64,000 nt of DNA from Rhodeus uyekii (taxonomy: Eukaryota; Chordata; Actinopteri; Cypriniformes; Acheilognathidae), in the NCBI GenBank assembly GCA_037043235.1, contig JAWRVZ010000493.1, positions 144,844 through 208,843 of the forward strand, read 5' to 3'. A program made the position numbers and the translations under genes. The notes beneath the pieces were generated by a model. The model ran no database searches and had not been told where the DNA came from. It saw only the letters and a program-made list of their open reading frames with translations. Positions 32,742 through 44,643 of this stretch are shown here, in pieces (positions within the stretch are counted from its first letter, which is position 1; every line of letters begins with the position of its first letter).

Positions 32742-34470
32742 ATGGCAGAAGGTGGTCAGTCTGCTAAGAGTGGCAAAGAAGATATAATTGAGCAGCTAAA
32801 ATCCCAAGAATGTGTAGACACACAGGTAGTAGCTGTTGATGACACAATAGAACAAGAGCCACGAAGAACTCAAAGAGTGCGCAAGTTTACAGAGAAAGGT
32901 GAAGAATTACATAGTGAAAAGCTAACTAAACTTCAAAAGTGCTTTCAAAGCTCTTATGAGAAACGGAAGACTCTTGCGAGAGATGTTAGAAAAAGACTAA
33001 TGGGCCATCTCTCCAGTGACATGCTTCAGATGCTTCAAGTGGAGCTTCAGACAATGTAAATCTTGCTTATGAAGAATTGTGACAAAATGTCAGTCCAGAT
33101 AGTGATACTCGCCGGAGATTAGATGCTTGTGGAGAAGTCACAAAAATGCTAGTTGAGTCAGGAGGCAAGCTGCATTGATACAGGTTCAGTGTTCTCATCC
33201 ATAGTCTCCAGATCAAGTCATGGATGTTCCAGGTCTTCTCAGTCTATGCACAATTCAAGAGTGAGCTCCAGAGGTTCAAGTTTATCGTCTGCTAAGAAAC
33301 AAGAAGCTGCTGCAGAAATCGCTGCAACTGAAGCAACTTTAGAAATATTACAGCAACAAGAGCAAGAGTTGGAAGAGCTCCAAAGACTTGAAGCTGAAGA
33401 TAAAAAGAGAATAGCAGAACAAGAAGCTGAATCATTGAAGCGACGACTGGAAAGAGAAGAAGAAGAAGCTAAGGTACGTGTTAAGATTGAAGCTGAAAAT
33501 GCTGCTAGACAAAAGGCATTGGAAGACAAACGCAGAGAGCTTGAGCGCTTGGAGACATTAAAAAGGTTGAATGCTGCAAAGGCAAGAATGCAAGTCTACG
33601 AGCAGAGTGAAGACTCAAAGGAAGAAACAAGAGAGTTACTTCATGAGTTGAGCAAAAAAGTTGCTCAAAAACCAAAGTTAAGCAGCGCAAGGTTAGAAAG
33701 CATACTACCACAGAAAAGTGTGACAAAACCATATCAAGAAGACAGTACGGCAGACCTTGTTAGGCTGTTAGCAGAGTCTATCAGCTCAAGTCGTCTTCCT
33801 ATACCCGAACCTGCAACGTTCTATGGAGACTCTCTCAAATTTAGTGATTGGAAAATCTCATTTCAAACCCTGATTGACAGAAAAAAACATACCAGTTAAT
33901 GAGAAGCTTTACTACTTACGCAAGTATGTGGAAGGACCAGCTAAGAAGGCCATTGAAAGTTACTTCCTGCTGGGCACGGAAGCTGCATATCATGCAGCAT
34001 GGAGTGTGCTAGAAGAAAGGTATGGAAACCCATTCATCATTGCTAAAGCCTTCAGAGACAAGCTTAATTCATGGCCAAAGATTGGTTCCAAGGACAGCGT
34101 TGAGCTGAGAGAATTTACAGACTTCCTCAGAGGTTGTGAAGCGGCCATGTCTCAAATTAAAGGCCTTGAAGTTCTCAATGATTGCAACGAGAACCAGAAA
34201 ATTCTTTCCAAGCTACCTGATTGGTTGGCTTTAATGTGGAATCGTCAGGTCATAGAAAAGGAAGAAGAAACTAAGACATTTCCTAACTTCAGTCAGGTTG
34301 TAAAGTTTCTGACACGAGAGGCTAAGATAGCTTGCAACCCAGTGACATCACTTCATGCACTGAAGTCTCATGAGACCGGGAAAGGAAAGGTATCACAGTA
34401 TCAAGACACTAGAGCAAAAGTGTTAACAGTACAGTCCAGTGAGAAAGAGGTTGCAAAATGTGCCTTCTGA
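32742..34470 (+). pseudogene. BEL/Pao gag remnant
   Basis: Begins MAEGGQSAKSGKEDIIEQL. A long Glu/Gln/Lys/Arg-rich coiled coil follows (33290-33620), then the conserved BEL gag domain (FYGDSLKFSDWKISFQTLID, AWSVLEERYGNP, LPDWL). There is a frameshift near 33030, a stop at TGA 33081, and a further frameshift near 33885. The order and motifs are typical of fish BEL elements. No single frame covers it. Confidence 0.82.
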
Positions 34471-35245
34471 GAGCGATCAGGGCATGGTATTCTCAAATGT
34501 TGGAAGTTTATGGAGAAAAATGTTTCAGAGCGAGTCAAGTTTGTTCAAATGAATAAGCTATGCTTTGGATGTTTGAAACCTGGTCACCGCTCAAAGAACT
34601 GTGAAGACAGAAGTGTCTGTGAGAAGTGTCAGAAGAAGTACCCATCATGTTTACATGAGGATCGTACTAAAGAAACAAAGGGGTCTTCACAGTCAAGCAA
34701 GTCAAAAGAACGTTTGAAAGAAAGAAACTAAGAGTTGACACTAAGTAAAGGTACCGCAGGAGATGCAGTATCCAACCGAGTAGTACAAGATGTAAATGGT
34801 ACTCATACCTCTACAGTTGTTCCAGAATGGGTCTCAGCTACCAGTGAACCAAGTCATGAAGTTCTGGTATATGCACTTCTTGATACCCAGAGCGATACTA
34901 TCTTCATCCTGGAAGAGATAGCTGAAGCTCTTGATACATAGAAAGAATCTGTACAGCTGAAGCTCTCAACGATGGTATCCAAAAGCACAGTTGTTCCATG
35001 CCAGAAGGTAACTGGTCTAATGGTGAGAGGATTTTATTCAGATAAGAAGATCTCTTTGCCAGTAACCTATTCAAGAGAGTTCATTCCTGCAAACAGAACT
35101 CACATTCCTACACCCAAAACTGCAAGAGCATGGCCTCATCTAAGGCATATAGCTGAAAAGATTTCTCCGCAACAAGTTTGTGATGTTGGCCTTCTGATTG
35201 GTTACAACTGCCCTCAAGCTCTCCTTCCTAGAGATTGTTTCTGGT
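34471..35245 (+). pseudogene. BEL/Pao zinc knuckle and protease remnant
   Basis: After a stop at 34468-34470 the same frame continues with a zinc knuckle (CFGCLKPGHRSKNC) and a second Cys cluster (CEKCQKKYPSCLH). The BEL aspartic protease core follows as ALLDTQSDTIFI, with D-T-Q in place of the usual D-T/S-G, as is common in this family. Stops at 34729-34731 and near 34939, plus a frameshift near 35240, break it. Confidence 0.8.
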
Positions 35246-36463
35246 AAAGATAATCAACCATTTGCTCAAAGAACAGATCTAGGCTGGAGCATTGTTGGCT
35301 GTGGCAATTCCTCTTTAGACTACGGGGATGCCATTGGAGTGAGTCATCGAATTATAGTGAAGCAAGTGCTACCAAACCTGCAGTCTTCTCTCAATCTTAC
35401 AAGTGAAGTTCAGTACATTTGTAGAACACAGATCAGAGAAGTAATCACTCCACTAAATGTCATCAAAGCTCTTGAGTCGGACTTCAATGAGAAAGTAGCA
35501 GAGGATAGTCGTATTTCTCAAGAAGATCTACGTTTTCTGTCAAAATTGGAAGCAGGTATCAGACACAAAGAAGATGGTCATTTTGAAATGCCTTTGCCTT
35601 TCAAAGAAGACAGACCAAACTTGCCTAATAATAAAGGATGTGCTATTCATCGGCTCAATTGCTTAGAAAAAAGGCTGAAAAGAGATGAGAAATACTGCAA
35701 AGATTATGTAGGATTTATGACTGAGACAATTGCTCGAGGAGATGCTGAAAAGGTCCCAGCGGATAAAACTGACAAGAATCCTGCTTGGGACATTCCCCAC
35801 CACGGTGTTTATCATCCTCAGAAACCTGGGAAGATCCGTGTAGTTTTTGATTGCTCAGCAAAGTTCCAAGGTGCATCCCTCAATGACCATTTGCTAATTG
35901 GTCCAGAGTTAACAAACACCCTTATAGGGGTTCTCTGTCGTTTCCGCAAGGGTCCGATAGCAATCATGTGTGATATAGAGCGCATGTTTCACCAATTTCA
36001 TGTGAAGGAAGATCAAGACTATCTGTGGTTCCTCTGGTGGGAAAAAGGAGATCTAGAATCCCAGCCACAGGTCTATAGGATGAAAGTTCACCTTTTTGGT
36101 GCAGCCTCATCACCCGGATGTGCCAACTATGGCCTCAAGCATATTGCTGCTCAGGGTCGTGGTTGTTTCAGTGAAGCCTCCGTTCGATTCATAGAAAGGA
36201 ATTTCTATGTCGATGATGGATTGACAAGTATCTCAACTGTAGATGAAGCTATCAAGTTAATAAAGGAAGCAAGAGAACTTTGTAGCACAGGAAAGCTTCG
36301 TTTACATAAATTTGTATCAAACAATCAAGAAATGAAAGCATCAATTCCTCAGAAAGAATGTGCTCAGAGTGCTGTGGACCTTTACTTAACTTTGGGTGAG
36401 CTTCAAATGGAAAGGGCACTTGGTGTGAAATGGTGCATCAGATCTGACAGCTTCCAGTTCTGA
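35198..36463 (+). pseudogene. BEL/Pao reverse transcriptase, first copy
   Basis: A 421-codon open frame. RT motifs are HPQKPGKIRVVFDCSAKFQG, SLNDHLLIGPELTN, IMCDIERMFHQF and the catalytic NFYVDDGLTS. After the stop, the start of the next conserved block can still be read (TRKGVLSTVASMYDPLGFAA), up to about 36620. The RNase H and integrase are missing. The catalytic residues look intact, but the polyprotein does not. Confidence 0.88.
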
Positions 36464-38366
36464 GTGTTCGTTAAGGAGCAACCACTAACTAGAAAAGGAG
36501 TCTTGTCTACTGTTGCTTCTATGTATGACCCACTCGGCTTTGCAGCACCCTTCATCCTTGTTGGTTAGCAAATACTACAGCAGATGTGTCAAGATAAGGT
36601 TGGCTGGTATGAACCACTTAAGGATGACTTGCTTAAGGATGACTTGCCCACAACATCCCATTATAGGCAGATGACTTTAAAAATGTAAAGTCAATAATGA
36701 GGAATGCTGCCACTCTTACTCGTTCAGAGTTTATACCTCGTGATTCTGAGCTCCACTGTAACACAGCTGGCTGGCAATTTGGAGTAAAGACCAAAGGCTT
36801 TGATTGGCTGATTGAGATGTGTGTTTACGAGACAGGGAATTGCAATCTGCATGGAGGGCGGCCTCCAGGAGTTTATGCCTGAGCAAAGACACTGGAGAAT
36901 TGAAACTGTATGCTCCCAGTCTCTTCCAAACTCAGCTGCTTTTGCTTTCCTTGGCCGCAAATGACACAAAGAAGATGGTCATTTTGAAATGCCTTTGTCT
37001 TTCAAAGAAGACAGACCAAACTTGCCTAATAATAAAGGATGTGCTATTCATCGGCTCAATTGCTTAGAAAAAAGGCTGAAAAGAGATGAGAAATACTGCA
37101 AAGATTATGTAGGATTTATGACTGAGACAATTGCTCGAGGAGATGCTGAAAAGGTCCCAGCGGATAAAACTGACAAGAATCCTGCTTGGGACATTCCCCA
37201 CCACGGTGTTTATCATCCTCAGAAACCTGGGAAGATCCGTGTAGTTTTTGATTGCTCAGCAAAGTTCCAAGGTGCATCCCTCAATGACCATTTGCTAATT
37301 GGTCCAGAGTTAACAAACACCCTTATAGGGGTTCTTTGTCGTTTCCGCAAGGGTCCGATAGCAATCATGTGTGATATAGAGCGCATGTTTCACCAATTTC
37401 ATGTGAAGGAAGATCAAGACTATCTGTGGTTCCTCTGGTGGGAAAAAAAGGAGATCTAGAATCCCAGCCACAGGTCTATAGGATGAAAGTTCACCTTTTT
37501 GGTGCAGCCTCATCACCCGGATGTGCCAACTATGGCCTCAAGCATATTGCTGCTCAGGGTCGTGGTTGTTTCAGTGAAGCCTCCGTTCGATTCATAGAAA
37601 GGAATTTCTATGTCGATGATGGATTGACAAGTATCTCAACTGTAGATGAAGCTATCAAGTTAATAAAGGAAGCAAGAGAACTTTGTAGCACAGGAAAGCT
37701 TCGTTTACATAAATTTGTATCAAACAATCAAGAAATGAAAGCATCAATTCCTCAGAAAGAATGTGCTCAGAGTGCTGTGGACCTTTACTTAACTTTGGGT
37801 GAGCTTCAAATGGAAAGGGCACTTGGTGTGAAATGGTGCATCAGATCTGACAGCTTCCAGTTCTGAGTGTTCGTTAAGGAGCAACCACTAACTAGAAAAG
37901 GAGTCTTGTCTACTGTTGCTTCTATGTATGACCCACTCGGCTTTGCAGCACCCTTCATCCTTGTTGGTTAGCAAATACTACAACAGATGTGTCAAGATAA
38001 GGTTGGCTGGTATGAACCACTTAAGGATGACTTGCTTAAGGATGACTTGCCCACAACATCCCATTATAGGCAGATGACTTTAAAAATGTAAAGTCAATAA
38101 TGAGGAATGCTGCCACTCTTACTCGTTCAGAGTTTATACCTCGTGATTCTGAGCTCCACTGTAACACAGCTGGCTGGCAATTTGGAGTAAAGACCAAAGG
38201 CTTTGATTGGCTGATTGAGATGTGTGTTTATGAGATAGGGAATTGCAATCTGCATGGAGGGCGGCCTCCAGGAGTTTATGCCTGAGCAAAGACACTGGAG
38301 AATTGAAACTGTATGCTCCCAGTCTCTTCCAAACTCAGCTGCTTTTGCTTTCCTTGGCCGCAAATG
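35562..38366 (+). repeat. 1.4-kb tandem duplication of BEL RT plus tRNA-unit flank
   Basis: Block 1 (35562-36965) and block 2 (36963-38366) match with only about six substitutions and a 2-bp insertion. Each holds BEL RT sequence followed by about 310 bp of tRNA-Leu unit sequence. The junction lies at a shared GACAC (36963-36967), a 5-bp microhomology. Confidence 0.92.
36963..37866 (+). pseudogene. BEL/Pao reverse transcriptase, second copy
   Basis: Tandem copy of 35562-36463. Two extra A near 37444 shift the frame just after YLWFLWWE, so it is read in two pieces (36989-37459 and 37426-37866). The YVDD motif is present. Confidence 0.88.
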
Positions 38367-39085
38367 ACACCTTCAGAATGCTCCCAAAAGGGCTGAATAT
38401 CTGCACCCTGTTGAATCAGAGACACCAGTAATGTCTGAGCCTTGTTGAAAAAGGGAATTCCACAACATCCAATTATAGGCAGATCGCTTTAAAAATTAAT
38501 TTGAATGTAATGACAATGTAAAGTCTGTACTGAGGGATGCTGCCAATTTTACTCGTTCAGAGTTTTTGCTGATTTGACCTCCTCGTGATTTTGAGCACAA
38601 CTACCGCACGGCTGGCTGACATTTTGGAGTAAGAACCAAAGGCTTTGATTAGCCAAATCAGATGTGTTTCATAAGATTTGGAATTGCAATCTACAGGCAG
38701 GGCGGCCTTCAGGAGTTTATGACTGAGCAAAACCACTGGAGAAATGACACTGCATGCTCCCAGTCTCTTCCAAACCGCTTTCGCTATCCTTGGCTGCAGA
38801 CGACGGTTTTCAGAATCTCACTCTGAACGTTCTCACTCAGTGATCAAGAGTTTCAGGTACCTTAATTGTGCTCCAAAAGTGTGCAAGTCAGAGACAACAA
38901 AAACAGTTGTCAATTGTCCAATTGTGACTTTCAAACTGAGTGAGTCAAAGTTAATCTATATACAATGATCAAGTAAAGCCTACCGAAATGCAGGCAGTCA
39001 GTTTGACTCACTGAGAAAACGTTTTGAATTCACTGCTTCATGCTATAACTGCATACCCCTGTGTTTACAGAAATCAGCTTTGCAT
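38367..39085 (+). repeat. tRNA-Leu unit sequence, diverged
   Basis: Contains the second subrepeat of the Leu unit (AACATCCAATTATAGGCAGA, then the TTAGCCAAATCAGATGTG region) and the flank before tRNA-Leu. The frames seen here are not protein-coding. Confidence 0.8.
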
Positions 39086-39167
39086 GGTAGCGTGGCCGAG
39101 CGGTCTAAGGCGCTGGATTAAGGCTCCAGTCTCTTCGGGGGCGTGGGTTCAAATCCCATCGCTGCCA
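39086..39167 (+). tRNA. tRNA-Leu(AAG)
   Basis: 82 nt. The acceptor GGTAGCG pairs with CGCTGCC, the anticodon loop TTAAGGC gives AAG, and a long class II variable arm is present. The A box (TGGCCGAGCGG) and B box (GGTTCAAATCC) are intact. A TTTT at 39176 can end transcription. It looks functional. Confidence 0.92.
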
Positions 39168-39357
39168 AAAGGAGCTTTTGGAAGGCTCTTGTGAGAAAAA
39201 GGACTGAAGAAATGCAACTCCACGGTCCCCAAACTGAGCCGTTTTTTTTTCCTGGGCCACATTCGACGGTCTTCAGACCCTCACTATGAATGTCTGCACC
39301 CATTGTTTTCACTATTTCTGGAATACTGGGCAGAAAAGGGAAAATTGACCTTAAACC

Positions 39358-39426
39358 GTCAGGGTAGGGCCGCTGGATTAAGCCTCGGGTCTCCTTGTGG
39401 CTGTGGGTTTGGAATCCCAGCTGTAG
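39358..39426 (+). pseudogene. Decayed tRNA-Leu-like sequence
   Basis: GTCAGGGTAGG, GCTGGATTAAG and GTGGGTTTGGAATCCCA keep the outline of a tRNA-Leu, but stems and boxes are broken. The same sequence recurs at 40524-40592, 41690-41758 and 53912-53980. Confidence 0.5.
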
Positions 39427-40293
39427 TTTTAAAGAGGCCAAGACACCTTAAGAGTGCTCCCAAAAGGGCTGAGTATCTGCGACCTGTACAATAAAATCTG
39501 CCCCTTGTTGACACGGGCACACCCATAACATCCCATTATAGGCAGATGACTTTAAAAATGTAAAGTCTATAATGAGGAATGCTGCCACTCTGACTCGTAC
39601 AGAGTTTATACCTCGTGATTCTGAGCTCCACTGCAACACAGCTGGCTGGCAATTTGGAGTAAAGACCAAAGGCTTTGATTAGCTGATTGAGATGTGTGTT
39701 TACGAGATAGGGAATTGCAATCTGCATGGAGGGCGGCCTCCAGGAGTGTATGCCTGAGCAAAGACACTGGAGAAATGAAACTGCATGCTCCCAGTCTCTT
39801 CCAAACTCAGCGGCTTTTGCTTTCCTTGGCCGCAAACGACACCTTCAGAATGCTCCCAAAAGGGCTGAATATCTGCACCCTGTTGAATCAGAGACACCAG
39901 TAATGTCTGGGCCTTGTTGAAACAGGGAATTCCACAACATCCAATTATAGGCAGATCGCTTTAAAAATTTATTTGAATGTAATGACAATGTAAAGTCTGT
40001 ACTGGCTGACATTTTGGAGTAAGAACCAAAGGCTTTGATTAGCCAAATCAGATGTGTTTCATAAGATGTGGAATTGCAATCTACAGGCAGAGCGGCCTTC
40101 AGGAGTTTATGACTGAGCAAAACCACTGGAGAAATGACACTGCATGCTCCCAGTCTCTTCCAAACTCAGCCGCTATCGCTATCCTTGGCTGCAGACGACG
40201 GTTTTCAGAATCTCACTACGAACGTTCTCACTCAGTGATTTCGTTACTTCTAGAACAGTGGGCCGTAAAGAGACAAGGAAAACAACTCAGCCG

Positions 40294-40332
40294 CTCTCTT
40301 CGGGGGCGTGGGTTCAAATCCCACCGTTGCCA
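40294..40332 (+). pseudogene. tRNA-Leu 3' half, unit 1
   Basis: Only the variable arm, T arm with B box (GGTTCAAATCC) and acceptor 3' strand remain. The 5' half is replaced by unit sequence. A TTTT terminator follows at about 40342. Confidence 0.85.
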
Positions 40333-41459
40333 AAAGGAGCTTTTGGAAGGCTCTTGTGAGCAAAAGGACTGAAGAAATGCAACTCCATGGTCCCCGAACT
40401 GAGCCGTTTTTTTTTTCCTGGGCCACATTCGATGGTCTTCAGACCCTCACTATGAATGTCTGCACCCATTGTTTTAACTATTTCTGGAATACTGGGCAGA
40501 AAAGGGAAAACTGACCTTAAACCGTCAGGGTAGGGCCGCTGGATTAAGCCTCGGGTCTCCTTGTGGCTGTGGGTTTGGAATCCCAGCTGTAGTTTTAAAG
40601 AGGCCAAGACACCTTAAGAGTGCTCCCAAAAGGGCTGAGTATCTGCGACCTGTACGATAAAATCTGGCCCTTGTTGACACGGGCAAACCCATAACATCCC
40701 ATTATAGGCAGATGACTTTAAAAATGTAAAGTCTATAATGAGGAATGCTGCCACTCTGACTCGTACAGAGTTTATACCTCGTGATTCTGAGCTCCACTGC
40801 AACACAGCTGGCTGGCAATTTGGAGTAAAGACCAAAGGCTTTGATTAGCTGATTGAGATGTGTGTTTACGAGATAGGGAATTGCAATCTGCATGGAGGGC
40901 GGCCTCCAGGAGTGTATGCCTGAGCAAAGACACTGGAGAAATGAAACTGCATGCTCCCAGTCTCTTCCAAACTCAGCGGCTTTTGCTTTCCTTGGCCGCA
41001 AACGACACCTTCAGAATGCTCCCAAAAGGGCTGAATATCTGCACCCTGTTGAATCAGAGACACCAGTAATGTCTGGGCCTTGTTGAAACAGGGAATTCCA
41101 CAACATCCAATTATAGGCAGATCGCTTTAAAAATTTATTTGAATGTAATGACAATGTAAAGTCTGTACTGGCTGACATTTTGGAGTAAGAACCAAAGGCT
41201 TTGATTAGCCAAATCAGATGTGTTTCATAAGATGTGGAATTGCAATCTACAGGCAGAGCGGCCTTCAGGAGTTTATGACTGAGCAAAACCACTGGAGAAA
41301 TGACACTGCATGCTCCCAGTCTCTTCCAAACTCAGCCGCTATCGCTATCCTTGGCTGCAGACGACGGTTTTCAGAATCTCACTACGAACGTTCTCACTCA
41401 GTGATTTCGTTACTTCTAGAACAGTGGGCCGTAAAGAGACAAGGAAAACAACTCAGCCG

Positions 41460-41498
41460 CTCTCTTCGGGGGCGTGGGTTCAAATCCCACCGTTGCCA
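41460..41498 (+). pseudogene. tRNA-Leu 3' half, unit 2
   Basis: Identical in form to 40294-40332, one repeat period further on. The truncation was copied together with the unit. Confidence 0.85.
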
Positions 41499-42635
41499 AA
41501 AGGAGCTTTTGGAAGGCTCTTGTGAGCAAAAGGACTGAAGAAATGCAACTCCATGGTCCCCGAACTGAGCCGTTTTTTTTTTCCTGGGCCACATTCGATG
41601 GTCTTCAGACCCTCACTATGAATGTCTGCACCCATTGTTTTAACTATTTCTGGAATACTGGGCAGAAAAGGGAAAACTGACCTTAAACCGTCAGGGTAGG
41701 GCCGCTGGATTAAGCCTCGGGTCTCCTTGTGGCTGTGGGTTTGGAATCCCAGCTGTAGTTTTAAAGAGGCCAAGACACCTTAAGAGTGCTCCCAAAAGGG
41801 CTGAGTATCTGCGACCTGTACGATAAAATCTGGCCCTTGTTGACACGGGCAAACCCATAACATCCCATTATAGGCAGATGACTTTAAAAATGTAAAGTCT
41901 ATAATGAGGAATGCTGCCACTCTGACTCGTACAGAGTTTATACCTCGTGATTCTGAGCTCCACTGCAACACAGCTGGCTGGCAATTTGGAGTAAAGACCA
42001 AAGGCTTTGATTAGCTGATTGAGATGTGTGTTTACGAGATAGGGAATTGCAATCTGCATGGAGGGCGGCCTCCAGGAGTGTATGCCTGAGCAAAGACACT
42101 GGAGAAATGAAACTGCATGCTCCCAGTCTCTTCTAAACTCAGCGGCTTTTGCTTTCCTTGGCCGCAAACGACACCTTCAGAATGCTCCCAAAAGGGCTGA
42201 ATATCTGCACCCTGTTGAATCAGAGACACCAGTAATGTCTGGGCCTTGTTGAAACAGGGAATTCCACAACATCCAATTATAGGCAGATCGCTTTAAAAAT
42301 TAATTTGAATGTAATGACAATGTAAAGTCTGTACTGGCTGACATTTTGGAGTAAGAACCAAAGGCTTTGATTAGCCAAATCAGATGTGTTTCATAAGATT
42401 TGGAATTGCAATCTACAGGCAGAGCGGCCTTCAGGAGTTTATGACTGAGCAAAACCACTGGAGAAATGACACTGCATGCTCCCAGTCTCTTCCAAACTCA
42501 GCCAAACTCAGCCGCTATCGCTATCCTTGGCTGCAGACGACGGTTTTCAGAATCTCACTATGAACGTTCTCACTCAATGATTTCATTACTTCTAGAACAG
42601 TGGGCCGAAAAGAGACAAGGAAAATAGCTCTGCAT

Positions 42636-42717
42636 GGTAGTGTGGCCGAGGGGTCCAAGGCGCTCGATTTAGGCTCCAGTCTCTTCTGAGGCGTGGTTTC
42701 GAATCCCACCGCTGCCA
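42636..42717 (+). pseudogene. tRNA-Leu-like gene, anticodon TAG, probably decayed
   Basis: Full length, but the anticodon stem and T stem each contain a mismatch and the D loop is altered. The loop reads TTTAGGC, giving TAG, still a leucine anticodon. I judge it a pseudogene. Confidence 0.65.
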
Positions 42718-42927
42718 GTGGTGATTTTTAAAGAGTTTTAGGTACCTTAATTGTGCTCCAAAAGTGTGCAAGTCAGAGACAACAAAAACAGTTGTAAACT
42801 TTCCAATTGTGACTTTCAAACTGAGTGAGTCAAAGTTAATCTATATGTAATGATCAAGTAAAGCCTAACGAAATGGAGGCAGTCAGTTTGACTCACTGAG
42901 AAAATATTTTGAATTCACTGTGTAGAG

Positions 42928-43290
42928 CAGGGGTGTCAAACTCAATTGCACAGGGGGCCAAAATCCCCCCAAAAAATTAGGTCACGGGCCGAACAGGATA
43001 AACATTTATTGAAAACACTAAAACTAAACTTTTAAAACTTACCTTTTTAAAATTAGATGTGAATAAAAACAGACAGAAATATTATTCTGGAATAAATCAA
43101 CTTATACCTTAAATAACTTAAAAATATAAAAATATTTAAAAAATACTTAATTTTTTTTTAAATATATCCTGTCTAAATTATACAAGTTAGAAATAAAGTA
43201 AACAAGTAAGTAAAGTAAAAGTAAGTAAAAGTTAAAAGAACAAACATTCAAATTTCTTTACTCTTATGTCATTTTATATAAAACTTAAAA

Positions 43291-43341
<51 letters not shown>

Positions 43342-44086
43342 TTTGCTCTCAATACAAATATATCCTGTCAAAATTATAGAAATTCAAAATATGGACATGC
43401 TGCATAACAAAACCTGGAAATCTAAATACAATTTTTGCTTTTCAGCAATAACAAATCAAATCATTCAGTTGAATTTGCTCTTATGTCATTTGTCTTATAG
43501 TGCCGTCTTATTAAATTATTTAATTACTGCCACATTAGCTCCGCAAATGAGACACACGGGTATACCGGCGGTATGTCAGTAAACATATACTGTATTTTCC
43601 CGCATATAACCCATGGGTTATAGCAGATTTTACAAACTATATCACAATTTTTTTTACACGTAATAATATTTCAATATATTTGTTACGTCCCTAAGGACGT
43701 TTTTTTTTGCGCTGTATTTTCTTTCTGGCGCTTGTCCTATCACTCTAACAGCTGGCGCTGATATGCTGTCTGACCTGTCAATCATGCAAGAAGACATTCT
43801 GTCATGAGGGCGGGCTCTTCTCATCCGATGATCAACACCTGAATTTCGCGCACAAGCACTGTGTACCGAGCCTGAACAGTTATGAATAATTGACAATAAC
43901 AATCGCGCGGTACTAGCGCGAGCGCGAAGCATCATTAGCCACTTCCTGTTTAATACAGGAAGTGTTCGGCGGGCCAGCTTGGAGCGCGGTACATCTCGCG
44001 GGCCATTAATAAAATGCTCTCGCGGGCCGGACATAATTACACGCCGGGCCTGATGTGGCCCGCGGGCCTTGAGTTTGACACCTATG
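42928..44086 (+). mobile_element. hAT family A, copy 2, in the 5' LTR
   Basis: Same family as 1769-2787. The 8-bp target duplication GTGTAGAG is perfect (42920-42927 and 44087-44094) and spans the LTR boundary. A long TA tract at 43293-43335 and an extra AT-rich block near 43130-43205 are absent from copy 1. Confidence 0.93.
43293..43335. repeat. (TA)n microsatellite in hAT copy 2
   Basis: An uninterrupted TA run. The same place in copy 1 (about 2060) has only a short TATATATA. Confidence 0.92.
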
Positions 44087-44643
44087 GTGTAGAGGATCTA
44101 CATAATTTTGCGTTTGAGACTTTTATTTTGATTTTTGCCGTGGGCGCCGCCATTTTGTGTACCTGAGAAGTGAGCGCGGGATCACTAAAAAAAAAGCAGT
44201 TGTGCTGAAGAGGAGCAGCGGCGCAGACGTTTAGTTAGTCCTCGGACAAGTGATTGAGTTTTTTTGAGAGTTTGTGTCCGTGATAAACCTCAGAATAGTT
44301 TCAGTCTCCGATTGAGAACAAGTGGGAGTTAACAGATTCAAAACGAGTTTATTTTCTCCATGCAAGAAGCAAGTTAACCTTTAGTTTTGACACGCCATAA
44401 AGAGTTTATTCGTTTTTTTCCAGTAAGAGTTATATTTCCTTCCGTGTTTTAACCGTTCACACGAACGTAAACTAGTGGAAATCGTAACGGAGAGTGTCAA
44501 CTGAATCACCGGATTGAGCTGGTTATGTAGTGTTCGCCTTCTAAATACAATGTCGTCATTCGGGATTGCGGCCTGGTTGGACCGATCTGCTTCGTCAGAG
44601 CCACAGGACAGTCACGGAGGGTTGTCGAGTTAAGGGACATTAC

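Larger units (their letters stand above)
31712..36655 (+). mobile_element. BEL/Pao LTR retrotransposon, 3'-truncated
   Basis: Its left edge is set by comparison with uninterrupted tRNA units, which continue differently right after TTTGGATTG. It has an LTR (31712-32185), gag, a zinc knuckle, a BEL-type protease and a reverse transcriptase. It then breaks off at about 36655, where tRNA-Leu unit sequence starts. There is no integrase and no 3' LTR. Stops and frameshifts are numerous. Confidence 0.85.
39165..42626 (+). repeat. 1166-bp tandem repeat around tRNA-Leu, about three copies
   Basis: Units repeat at 1165-1166 bp, for example the CCAAAAGGAGCTTTTGG block at 39165, 40330 and 41496. Each unit holds a decayed Leu-like tRNA, subrepeat A (from ACATCCCATTATAGGCAG) and a diverged subrepeat B (from ACATCCAATTATAGGCAG). 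A truncated tRNA-Leu ends each of the first two units. The copies are nearly identical. Confidence 0.93.

Noticed and set aside
33153..33899. Coiled-coil Glu/Lys-rich protein as a host gene
   Set aside because: It lies between an LTR and a BEL-type gag domain and leads into it; this is the usual BEL gag layout.
36989..37866. A second independent retroelement gene
   Set aside because: It is a tandem copy of 35562-36463, broken by a 2-bp insertion.
39118..41773. Repeated frames of 60-107 codons in the 1166-bp units
   Set aside because: They overlap tRNA-derived sequence, occur on both strands and end at unit-specific stops; no coding signal.
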